In this document: piece after piece, positions 1-5,283 of the stretch
Position numbering within the stretch: the stretch's first letter is position 1
Layout of the letters: every line of letters begins with the position of its first letter
NCBI GenBank assembly: GCA_002418825.1
Contig: DIEW01000084.1
Coordinates: 1-6,461 of the forward strand
DNA: 6,461 nucleotides
DNA from: Syntrophaceae bacterium UBA5764
Lineage (GTDB): Bacteria; Desulfobacterota; Syntrophia; Syntrophales; Smithellaceae
Direction: 5' to 3'
Position numbers and translations under genes: made by a program
Notes under the pieces: generated by a model
Told to the model about the DNA's origin: nothing
Databases searched by the model: none
The model's input: only the letters and a program-made list of their open reading frames with translations

Positions 1-708
1 CTGGAGGCCAACCCGCGCGCCTCGCGCACAGTGCCGCTGGTATCCAAAGTATGCAATATCTCCATGGCGCGTGTCGCCGCGCAGATCATGTTGGGCAAAA
101 AGCTCAAGGATTTAAATCTAAAAAATAGCGTTTTACGCCATTTCGGCGTAAAAGAAGCGGTTTTCCCCTTCAACATGTATCAGGAAGTGGATCCCGTGCT
201 CGGGCCGGAGATGCGTTCCACCGGCGAAGTACTGGGGCTGGCCGATTCCTTTGGTCTCGCCTATTTCAAGGCGCAGGAAGCAACGGGTCAGAGTCTGCCC
301 GGCGAAGGCGTCGTGCTGATCACAGTGGCGGACGCGGATAAAAACGGCATGCTGGAAGTGGCGCGCGCGTTTGAAAAAATCGGCTTCAAAATACGGGCTA
401 CAGAAGGAACACATAAAATTTTCGCCGCAAAAGGAATTGCATCCGAACCAATCTTGAAGATGCACGAAGGCCGCCCGAACATCGTTGACGCGATTAAAAA
501 CGGCGAGATACAACTGGTCATCAACACGCCCGCGGGCAGGCTTTCCAAATACGATGATTCCTACATCCGCAAAGCGGCCATCAAATATAAAATACCTTAC
601 ATCACCACTACCGCCGCCGCAGTTGCCGCTGTTAAAGGCATTACCGCCTTCCGACAAGGACACGGGCGGGCAAAATCTTTACAAAGTTACCACAAGGAGA
701 TTAAATAA
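1..708 (+). CDS. carB: Carbamoyl-phosphate synthase large subunit, C-terminal part (5' truncated by window)
   Basis: This is the last 235 residues of the large subunit that makes carbamoyl phosphate from bicarbonate, ammonia and 2 ATP for pyrimidine and arginine synthesis in the cytoplasm. The frame is open from base 1, so the GTG at 31 is internal and not a start. The fragment opens with the LEANPRASRT segment, which is the end of the second ATP-grasp (carbamoyl phosphate synthetic) domain, followed by VDPVLGPEMRSTGEV. From about fragment residue 100 to the end lies the MGS-like allosteric domain, with HEGRPN (about 155-160) and INTPAG (about 174-179). Known CarB proteins are about 1,070 residues and end the same way, so the C-terminus looks complete. 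The stop is TAA at 706-708. No terminator is visible after it; 158 bases separate it from the next start. The identification is secure; the upstream part and any carA neighbour lie outside the window. Confidence 0.97.
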   Translation: MEANPRASRTVPLVSKVCNISMARVAAQIMLGKKLKDLNLKNSVLRHFGVKEAVFPFNMYQEVDPVLGPEMRSTGEVLGLADSFGLAYFKAQEATGQSLPGEGVVLITVADADKNGMLEVARAFEKIGFKIRATEGTHKIFAAKGIASEPILKMHEGRPNIVDAIKNGEIQLVINTPAGRLSKYDDSYIRKAAIKYKIPYITTTAAAVAAVKGITAFRQGHGRAKSLQSYHKEIK

Positions 709-795
709 TTTATACAAAGCCTTCATGGCAATCACTGCTGTTCAACCACTGTACATAACAACTTCTGCAACGCTTCAAAACCAAGTCTGCTTGTA

Positions 796-811
796 TACAA
801 AAATATTTGTA
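796..811. promoter_or_regulatory. Inverted repeat upstream of the CoA-transferase gene, possible operator
   Basis: TACAAA-AATA-TTTGTA is a perfect 6-bp-arm inverted repeat in the AT-rich spacer between carB and the CoA-transferase, about 55 bases before the start codon. It could be a regulator site or chance in AT-rich DNA. I could not find a convincing -35/-10 pair in this spacer, so the promoter of the downstream gene is unresolved. Confidence 0.25.
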
Positions 812-866
812 CTAAAAAACTTACAACTTTTTGAGTTTATTCAAATATAAAAATGGAGGAAAATTC

Positions 867-2279
867 ATGAGCTACACAAAGGATTACAAAAGCAAATTAG
901 TATCCGCTGATAAAGCAGTGCAAGTTGTCAATTCCGGCGACGTTGTGGACTACGGCTTTTTTAACGGGAAACCTGTCATTCTGGACAAAGCGTTAGCCGA
1001 TCGTGCCCCGGAACTGCGTGATGTCAGCGTATTCACGGCGGTCACCGTTCCCCCCTCTCCGGAAGTCATCAAACACGAGGGAAGCTTTATCTACATTGAC
1101 TGGCAGTGGAGCAAGCTTACCAGAATGCTGCACGCATTCGTGCAACCCACCTACTACTGTCCCATCCTTTACCACCGTGGACCTTTTTACTACCGAGAAC
1201 TTCTCACCCAGGATCCCAATGAAAATTTCACGAGAGACTATCGCTCGGTTTACTACAATGACCCTTCCAAAAAGGGTACAACAAAATGGATTGCTATGAT
1301 GCAGGTAGGCCCCATGGACAATGCTGGTTATTTCAACCTTGGCCCGCAGAACTCGGAAACATCGGCCAAAATTGAGAACGCCGATATTGTCCTCGTCGAA
1401 GTAAACCCCAACATGCCCAAGTGTCTTGGCGGCAACGAAGAATCCGTTCATATTTCACGAGTAGACTACATCGTCGAAGCGCCGTCTGATCAGATGTTGT
1501 ACGACGCGCCTCAGGTTGAACCTACAGACGTGGAAAAACAAATTGCCCAGAACGTTATGAAATACATTTATGACGGTTGCTGCATTCAGCTTGGCATCGG
1601 CGGCATGCCAAACATGGTGGGGAAACTGATTGCGTCTTCCGACCTGAAAAACCTGGGCGGTCACACGGAAATGTTCGTTGATGCCTACGTGGACATGATT
1701 GAATCAGGAAGAATGAACGGATCAAAAAAAAGCATCGACCGCTATAAATGTTCTTACACTTTCGCCATCGGCTCAAAACGTATGTACGATTTCATGGACA
1801 ACAATCCCGCCCTTGCCTCTTATCCGGTAAACTATACCAACGACCCCCGGATAATCGCGCAACTTGACGACATGATCAGCATCAATAATGCGATAGAAGT
1901 TGATTTGTTGACTCAGGTAAATGCGGAAAGCAGCGGAACATGGCAGGTCTCCGGCAATGGAGGCATGTGGGATTTTGTTCTCGGTTCCCAGTGGTCGAAA
2001 AAGGGCAAAAGCTTCATATGTCTTGCCTCGACCCACACCAACCAAAAAGGTGAGGTAAAGTCCCGCATAGTGCCGCAGTTGCCACTCAGTTCAGTGGTAA
2101 CCATTCCTCGGCAGATGGTGGATTACATCGTCACGGAGTACGGCGCGGTGAAGCTCACTGCTTGTCCCACGTGGATGCGTGCTGAAAAAATCATCAGCAT
2201 TGCCCATCCCGATTTCAGGGAAAACCTGATAAAGGAAGCGAAAAAAATGAAAATCTGGCGCCAATCGAACAAAAAGTAA
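867..2279 (+). CDS. Acyl-CoA:acetate CoA-transferase (butyryl-CoA:acetate / 4-hydroxybutyrate CoA-transferase family)
   Basis: A complete 470-residue cytoplasmic class I CoA-transferase. Such enzymes move CoA between an acyl-CoA and a free acid (typically butyryl-CoA or another short acyl-CoA and acetate) through a glutamyl-CoA thioester, so a substrate is activated without spending ATP. Seen in the sequence: the glycine-rich CoA loop LGIGGMPN (residues 242-249); GGHTEMFVDAY, whose Glu268 aligns with the family's catalytic glutamate; GNGGMWDFVLGSQW (from 363); and the family-typical tail SIAHPDFRENLIKEA ending in WRQSNKK. Length fits the family (about 430-480). The ATG at 867 is chosen because GGAGGA at 855-860 lies 6 bases upstream; an in-frame TTG at 831 lacks a ribosome site and would add 12 residues. 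It stands alone, with no beta-oxidation genes beside it. The family call is firm. The acyl substrate cannot be read from sequence, and acetyl-CoA hydrolase is a common mislabel for this group. Confidence 0.93.
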   Translation: MSYTKDYKSKLVSADKAVQVVNSGDVVDYGFFNGKPVILDKALADRAPELRDVSVFTAVTVPPSPEVIKHEGSFIYIDWQWSKLTRMLHAFVQPTYYCPILYHRGPFYYRELLTQDPNENFTRDYRSVYYNDPSKKGTTKWIAMMQVGPMDNAGYFNLGPQNSETSAKIENADIVLVEVNPNMPKCLGGNEESVHISRVDYIVEAPSDQMLYDAPQVEPTDVEKQIAQNVMKYIYDGCCIQLGIGGMPNMVGKLIASSDLKNLGGHTEMFVDAYVDMIESGRMNGSKKSIDRYKCSYTFAIGSKRMYDFMDNNPALASYPVNYTNDPRIIAQLDDMISINNAIEVDLLTQVNAESSGTWQVSGNGGMWDFVLGSQWSKKGKSFICLASTHTNQKGEVKSRIVPQLPLSSVVTIPRQMVDYIVTEYGAVKLTACPTWMRAEKIISIAHPDFRENLIKEAKKMKIWRQSNKK

Positions 2280-2556
2280 CATCCGAATTTTAATTCAAGC
2301 GCAGCCTGAGCTTCTTGCTTGGGCTGCACATATCTTCTGTGCACATCAATCCATACAACTTCTTAAAAAAACACCGCTGGGCAAAGTCACTGTAAAGTTA
2401 TCACGCCGAGATAAAGTAAAAATAGCTGTTGTGTTATTCCCCTACGCAACCGCCGAATCCAGAAAATTATTCTCTTTGTCTTTTTTTCCAAATGCAGTAA
2501 CATTTCGCTTACTCTCAAAAAATACAAACTGCGCGTATTAATTATTGAAATAAAAA
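2280..2556. other. Intergenic stretch without an intact gene
   Basis: Apart from the stem-loop at 2301-2327, I see no intact gene here. On the minus strand a reading frame from 2537 to 2346 runs 64 codons with only one internal stop (TAG at 2444-2442). It has no start codon and no ribosome site, and I do not recognise the product. It may be decayed coding DNA, an interspersed repeat or chance. No promoter for the dapF remnant that follows is convincing. Confidence 0.4.
2301..2327 (+). terminator. Stem-loop after the CoA-transferase, possible weak terminator
   Basis: GCAGCCTGAGC and GCTTGGGCTGC can form an 11-bp stem (two G-U pairs) around a TTCTT loop, 21 bases after the stop codon. The position suits transcription termination or 3' end protection, but no run of T follows, so it is not a standard intrinsic terminator. 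Its 3' arm overlaps a second possible hairpin, TGCACA/TGTGCA (2325-2343). Confidence 0.35.
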
Positions 2557-2682
2557 ATGAAATGCCTCAAATATCACGCGTTGGGCAATGACTATATTGT
2601 GTTAAGTCCAGAATCATTTCCGTCTGAGATGACGCCGGATATAGTTAGTCTTAAAAGTGTGCGAGGGCGTAATGACGAATGA
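2557..2682 (+). pseudogene. dapF: 5' remnant of diaminopimelate epimerase (dapF)
   Basis: A 41-codon frame begins MKCLKYHALGNDYIVL, the diagnostic N-terminus of DapF, which interconverts LL- and meso-diaminopimelate for lysine and peptidoglycan synthesis. Asn11 of the GND motif matches the known substrate-binding asparagine of DapF. Similarity continues to about residue 32 (MTPDIVSL). There the family would go on to a Cys-x-Arg then GxGSDG segment; instead the frame passes through KSVRGRNDE to a TGA at 2680-2682. Intact DapF is about 275 residues with two catalytic cysteines, both far beyond this point, so the fragment cannot be active. No Shine-Dalgarno sequence precedes the ATG. Bases just after 2655 (TGTGCGAGGGCGTA) could be decayed remains of the next DapF segment, but that is speculative. 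I infer that deletion or rearrangement removed the rest, and that a working dapF must exist elsewhere. Confidence 0.8.
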
Positions 2683-2753
2683 GATGTTCACTAAAAAATG
2701 AACTCCCAAAATTTTAACTACAGTCGCACATCGCGCTCCGGCGGATCTTTTCT

Positions 2754-3074
2754 TTATAAAAACCCCAAATCCCGCAGAATTTCTCTGGCTCTGTCCGCCT
2801 CGTCGGATTTCACCAAAAGCCGGGCGTAGGCGCCGGCGGCGATAAGCATGACCGGGTTGTCGCCCTGAAAATAATAAGTGACACCCTCACCTTCAAGAAC
2901 TGATTTTATAAAAGCGACTTCGCCCTGATTATAAGTGGAAAACACTTCCACGAATTCCTCATCGCCTTTCTCATCCGCAGGCTCCGCAGGTAATCTATCT
3001 ACCAGCTCAACACCGCAGTCGGCGCATTGATAAAATCCCTGCCGATATTCACTTTTACATTTCGGGCAAAACAT
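2754..3074 (-). CDS. Small zinc-ribbon protein with DUF2007 domain
   Basis: A 106-residue protein, probably cytoplasmic (no signal peptide or membrane segment). The N-terminus has two CxxC pairs (C3/C6 and C17/C20) in MFCPKCKSEYRQGFYQCADC, a zinc-ribbon knuckle. An acidic linker follows (about 30-41). Residues about 42-106 (EVFSTYNQGEVAFIKSVLEG to AREILRDLGFL) match the DUF2007 type, a small fold described as a putative signal-transducing domain whose biochemistry is not established. This ribbon-plus-DUF2007 arrangement is a known architecture. The ATG at 3074 is the only start that keeps the first CxxC. Its ribosome site is weak, and the 32-base gap from the Cache gene holds GCCGATTCCGGC (3082-3093), a small inverted repeat. 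It is probably co-transcribed with, and perhaps translationally linked to, the upstream Cache gene. A functional partnership is inference. Confidence 0.85.
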   Translation of the reverse strand: MFCPKCKSEYRQGFYQCADCGVELVDRLPAEPADEKGDEEFVEVFSTYNQGEVAFIKSVLEGEGVTYYFQGDNPVMLIAAGAYARLLVKSDEADRAREILRDLGFL

Positions 3075-3106
3075 TTTGTGTGCCGATTCCGGCTTTCATT
3101 TAAACT

Positions 3107-3652
3107 TCAGGGTAAATACACGCCTGTCCCTATAAAATAGTTTGTTCCCGGGATAGGTTCCACATAACCGATTTTTTTCTGCTCCCTCTTGGCGCCGGGC
3201 TTCAGCCAGTTATACTCAACAAAGCCACCGCCTTTTTTTGCCGCGGTACTTAATTCGCGTATAACATATTTGCCTTTGACGTCTTTATGATTATAAAGAT
3301 TCTTGCCCTGCAAATCTTTCTGGGTCGCATGAGCAATATTCACGCAATCGAAATTGTAAGCGTAAAAATATCCCGAGTTATCGGGATAGAAGCGTATGGG
3401 ACTGATAAAGGAACGAATCAAGGCGATGCGCTCCTTCTCCGTTTTTAAATCCTTCAATATTTCAGCCAATCCAAGTGCTGCGGAATGCACGACGGTATGA
3501 GCAATATCTTTATGACATGCAACAGACTTGTCGTCATTCGCCTGAGCAAAACAAGTATGCGCATTAATGGCTGTCAGTGTTAAAAGAGATACAGCCGCAA
3601 GTAATACCGCTGCCCTCAGAATCCGAAAGTCTTGAAAACATTTTTTTATCAT
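3107..3652 (-). CDS. Secreted stand-alone single Cache (Cache_2 type) domain protein
   Basis: A 181-residue exported protein. Residues 1-36 form a Sec signal peptide: basic start, hydrophobic core about 14-28, likely cleavage after C-F-A36. The mature part is one small-ligand-binding Cache domain: an N-terminal helix (about 45-85), then GYFYAYN (94-100), GKNLYNHKD (116-124), GGGFVEYNWLKPG (141-153) and the closing IGTGVY (174-179). In chemoreceptors and sensor kinases this domain is tethered by membrane helices and followed by a signalling module. Here the protein ends right after the domain with no second membrane segment, so it should be free in the periplasm. Start: ATG at 3652, with AAGGAGG (3670-3664) 11 bases upstream. 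It is first in a two-gene unit with the DUF2007 gene. Related domains often bind small carboxylates, but the ligand here is unknown. Cys46-His47 in the first helix is unexplained. Confidence 0.88.
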   Translation of the reverse strand: MIKKCFQDFRILRAAVLLAAVSLLTLTAINAHTCFAQANDDKSVACHKDIAHTVVHSAALGLAEILKDLKTEKERIALIRSFISPIRFYPDNSGYFYAYNFDCVNIAHATQKDLQGKNLYNHKDVKGKYVIRELSTAAKKGGGFVEYNWLKPGAKREQKKIGYVEPIPGTNYFIGTGVYLP

Positions 3653-3702
3653 CGTAAAATTTTCCTCCTTACAAGCGACGACACTATTAATTTAGTGCGA
3701 TG

Positions 3703-3730
3703 ATTAAATCACCGGGAATAATTTTGTCAA
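3703..3730 (-). promoter_or_regulatory. Sigma-70-type promoter for the Cache/DUF2007 unit
   Basis: On the minus strand a perfect TTGACA (3730-3725) and TTTAAT (3708-3703, 5 of 6 to TATAAT) are 16 bases apart. Transcription would begin near 3696, giving a leader of about 45 bases that carries the AAGGAGG ribosome site. Two short inverted repeats sit on it: TGATT-A-AATCA (3701-3711) over the -10, and CACTA-TTAATT-TAGTG (3682-3697) at the predicted start site. Either could be an operator. Confidence 0.6.
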
Positions 3731-3781
3731 CCGAATTATTATTGCCAGTCCCTTCTTAACAAAATCATTCTTTCCTGCCCG

Positions 3782-3946
3782 TTAGAGCGGTTGACTATGC
3801 CGCTCGCCGCTACGGGAGAAATAATTCATGTCATATTCGATTTCCCGAGCCAGGAGCTTCAGTTTTAAATATCGCGTGGGGGCGGCAATTCTTTCTTGAC
3901 ATATCTGACATGCTTGTTTCCAATTATCCGGCAACATTTTGTTCAT
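3782..3946 (-). CDS. Probable small ORF, 54 residues with a CxxC motif, unknown function
   Basis: The frame begins MNKMLPDNWKQACQICQERI, contains a CxxC (C13/C16), then YLKLKLLAREIEYDMNYFS, which would make an amphipathic helix, and ends SQPL before TAA at 3784-3782. I do not recognise a family. It reads like real protein: one CxxC, a Trp, a helix with regular charge spacing, and codons resembling those of neighbouring genes, in an otherwise AT-rich non-coding stretch. Against it, no strong Shine-Dalgarno sequence precedes the ATG (the nearest purines are GAGTGATAAAAT), and a second ATG at codon 4 is possible. GAGCGG/CCGCTC (3785-3805) forms a 6-bp stem across its last codons. It lies upstream of and co-directional with the Cache gene, whose own promoter lies in the 129-base gap between them. 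Two CxxC half zinc sites might combine in a dimer; that is conjecture. Confidence 0.45.
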   Translation of the reverse strand: MNKMLPDNWKQACQICQERIAAPTRYLKLKLLAREIEYDMNYFSRSGERHSQPL

Positions 3947-4025
3947 TACACATTTTATCACTCTATTTCACTTCAACGCCTGACTTTATGCAAATGTTTA
4001 TGACTTCACCGCAGATTTAAAGTTA

Positions 4026-4071
4026 TGTGTCATGACACACTATTGTGTTGACACAGTAATGTGCCAACACA
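4026..4071. repeat. Three tandem TGTG/CACA palindromes, likely regulator binding sites
   Basis: The three sites are TGTGTCATGACACA (4026-4039, perfect palindrome), TGTGTTGACACA (4044-4055, 5-bp arms) and TGTGCCAACACA (4060-4071, 4-bp arms). Their centres are 17 and 16 bases apart, so all half-sites fall about 1.5 helical turns from the next copy. The array lies upstream of the lipoprotein promoters, with centres at about -150, -133 and -117 relative to the predicted sigma-54 start. That is where enhancer-binding activators usually bind. It could also serve the minus-strand genes. The spacing does not fit CRP sites (TGTGA-N6-TCACA) or NifA sites (TGT-N10-ACA), so the regulator is unnamed. Confidence 0.7.
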
Positions 4072-4088
4072 CGTTATGTCAAAAGACT

Positions 4089-4117
4089 CTGGCAAAGCAG
4101 AACATAAATAATATAAT
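4089..4117 (+). promoter_or_regulatory. Possible sigma-70-type promoter for the lipoprotein gene
   Basis: CTGGCA (4089-4094, 4 of 6 to TTGACA), 17 bases, then a perfect TATAAT (4112-4117). The start would be near 4124, leaving a leader of about 90 bases. The region is very AT-rich, so TATAAT by chance is likely (another lies at 4131-4136). It competes with the sigma-54 candidate just downstream; both may be used. Confidence 0.4.
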
Positions 4118-4156
4118 AAATACAACATATTATAATTATTAATGAATTTATGCTTC

Positions 4157-4172
4157 TGGCACATATTTTGTA
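4157..4172 (+). promoter_or_regulatory. Sigma-54 (RpoN) promoter candidate for the lipoprotein gene
   Basis: CTGGCACATATTTTGTA (4156-4172) fits the -24/-12 consensus TGGCAC-R-N4-TTGCW: TGGCAC is perfect, spacing is exact, and the -12 box is TTGTA in place of TTGCW (one mismatch, at the usually conserved C). The start would fall near 4182, giving a leader of about 34 bases containing AAAGGGG (4201-4207), 8 bases before the ATG. Tandem palindromes lie at activator distance upstream and the DNA between is AT-rich, which would favour bending. No sigma-54 activator gene is in the window. Confidence 0.6.
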
Positions 4173-4215
4173 GCTTTTTCTTTCTTTTAAAATATAGAAG
4201 AAAGGGGAAAGATTC

Positions 4216-5118
4216 ATGAAAAAGAAAATAATTTTTGCTTTACTGTTATTTGCAGGCTTTGCTTTTGTTTTAAGCGGGTGCGGGAAATCATCTTCCGTGA
4301 AACCCACTACTGCGGAGAAGCCGACGGCTCCAAAACTTAGAATTTACGACATCATGGCCTGTGACGTATATGTCGATTTTGATGCTTCTTACTCAGACGA
4401 AAAAATAAAAAAAGAACAACATAAATTTCTTATTTCCTTTGCCCCTTATACAAAAGGCGTCTTCGTTCCTGATTTAATCGAGAGAATAACAGCCTATGGG
4501 CCTGACGGCTATAAGGTGGATTTTGCAATAAAGCAGGAGCATAATTCGATAAACAAAAATGGTTACATATATGATGAGAGGTTTGGCACTTACTGGTATA
4601 TGGTGAATCTGAATACCGGTTTTATGAAAGAAGGCGAGTATAAAATTGAAGTGGTTCTGAAAAATGGAGATGTTTTATCAAAATCCCGCTTTCAGAGGAG
4701 TGAACCATCCAAAAAATTGGTAGCCGCATACGTCAAAAGCAGGCAGAAAATTTACAATTCATATTCCCCCTCAAATGGAAAAAAGTTGAAAGCGGGAACA
4801 CCCCTGAAGAATATTAAGGTCAGTTGGTCTCCGCTGAGCAAGCTGGCCGGCCAGGACGCGTATTATATTTTCCGCCTCAGTGAAGGCAGTAAATCAAGAG
4901 ACTTTAACACGCAAAAACTTGTCTGGTGGGACAATGTATTCGCTCAGAAATTTTACGGCAACAAAAATGCCGGATTGAACAGAGGCGAGGTTGTAATCAC
5001 CAACGAACTGAAGCCCAAAACGGGCTATGTACATTTTACGGAAATAACAGACAGCAACTCGATGGGCGACACGAATATCTGCATTTTCCAGCCGCACCAG
5101 GTATTCATTACGCCCTAA
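4216..5118 (+). CDS. Putative lipoprotein of unknown function, beta-rich
   Basis: A 300-residue protein beginning MKKKIIFALLLFAGFAFVLS with the lipobox L19-S-G-C22, so it should be exported, lipidated at Cys22 and cleaved. Gly at position +2 gives no inner-membrane retention signal, so outer-membrane placement is the default expectation. After a Ser/Thr/Pro/Lys tether (about 23-40) the body is beta-strand-like in two parts, about 41-165 and 190-300. The second (IKVSWSPL to the C-terminal HQVFITP) has a fibronectin-III or Ig-like look. I recognise no enzyme motif or named family. AAAGGGG (4201-4207) supports the ATG at 4216. The gene is more AT-rich than carB or the helicase, especially in its first half, which may mean later acquisition or weak selection. 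It is monocistronic: regulatory DNA lies before it and a strong terminator after. A sigma-54 promoter suggests it responds to a specific signal. Confidence 0.85.
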   Translation: MKKKIIFALLLFAGFAFVLSGCGKSSSVKPTTAEKPTAPKLRIYDIMACDVYVDFDASYSDEKIKKEQHKFLISFAPYTKGVFVPDLIERITAYGPDGYKVDFAIKQEHNSINKNGYIYDERFGTYWYMVNLNTGFMKEGEYKIEVVLKNGDVLSKSRFQRSEPSKKLVAAYVKSRQKIYNSYSPSNGKKLKAGTPLKNIKVSWSPLSKLAGQDAYYIFRLSEGSKSRDFNTQKLVWWDNVFAQKFYGNKNAGLNRGEVVITNELKPKTGYVHFTEITDSNSMGDTNICIFQPHQVFITP

Positions 5119-5158
5119 CATTATAGGGATTTTAAAAATTTATACGCTAACTTGCCGG

Positions 5159-5199
5159 AGCCGCCGTCAGTCAAACGCTGACGGCGGCTTTGTTTTTTT
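5159..5199 (+). terminator. Intrinsic (Rho-independent) terminator of the lipoprotein gene
   Basis: AGCCGCCGTCAG (5159-5170) and CTGACGGCGGCT (5178-5189) form a perfect 12-bp GC-rich stem around a 7-base loop (TCAAACG). It is followed by TTTGTTTTTTT up to 5199. It starts 41 bases after the stop and isolates the lipoprotein gene from the helicase gene. Confidence 0.95.
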
Positions 5200-5234
5200 A
5201 TATAATATCGCAATTTTTATCAGCAAACTGGTTG

Positions 5235-5262
5235 TTGTCAAATTTGGCGATTTGTTTATAAT
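5235..5262 (+). promoter_or_regulatory. Sigma-70-type promoter for the helicase gene
   Basis: TTGTCA (5235-5240, 5 of 6 to TTGACA) and a perfect TATAAT (5257-5262) are 16 bases apart. The start would be near 5269, so the leader is only about 15 bases and holds a weak purine-rich ribosome site (AGAAAGAA, 5271-5278) before the ATG at 5284. Confidence 0.65.
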
Positions 5263-5283
5263 AAACTTTCAGAAAGAAATTAT

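Noticed and set aside
133..663. Long minus-strand ORF opposite carB
   Set aside because: It is antisense to clear carB coding sequence and its product has no recognisable domain.
725..850. Possible 41-codon ORF (ATG at 725) between carB and the CoA-transferase
   Set aside because: No ribosome site at workable distance (AAGGAG at 694-699 is too far), low-complexity product, and it overlaps the control region of the next gene.
831..866. TTG at 831 as start of the CoA-transferase
   Set aside because: It would make the ribosome site GGAGGA part of the coding sequence and add 12 unsupported residues; ATG 867 has ideal spacing.
993..1451. Minus-strand ORF opposite the CoA-transferase
   Set aside because: It mirrors the codon pattern of a well-conserved gene and shows no ribosome site or domain.
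2658..2730. TGTGCGA/TCGCACA inverted arms around the end of the dapF relic, as possible mobile-element ends
   Set aside because: Only 7 bp, no extension, no target duplication and no transposase.
3896..3924. TTGACA with TCCAAT as a plus-strand promoter
   Set aside because: It lies inside the 54-codon minus-strand ORF, where TGTCAGATATGTCAA encodes the CxxC, has a poor -10 and drives no nearby gene.
4026..4071. CRISPR-like or CRP-type array
   Set aside because: Units are only 16-17 bases apart with no spacers, and the arm spacing differs from CRP sites.
4049..4078. TTGACA inside the second palindrome as a -35 element
   Set aside because: No acceptable -10 occurs 16-18 bases downstream; the hexamer is explained by the palindrome.
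4074..4307. Minus-strand ORF across the lipoprotein promoter and start
   Set aside because: It runs through AT-rich regulatory DNA and antisense to the signal peptide; its product is low-complexity.
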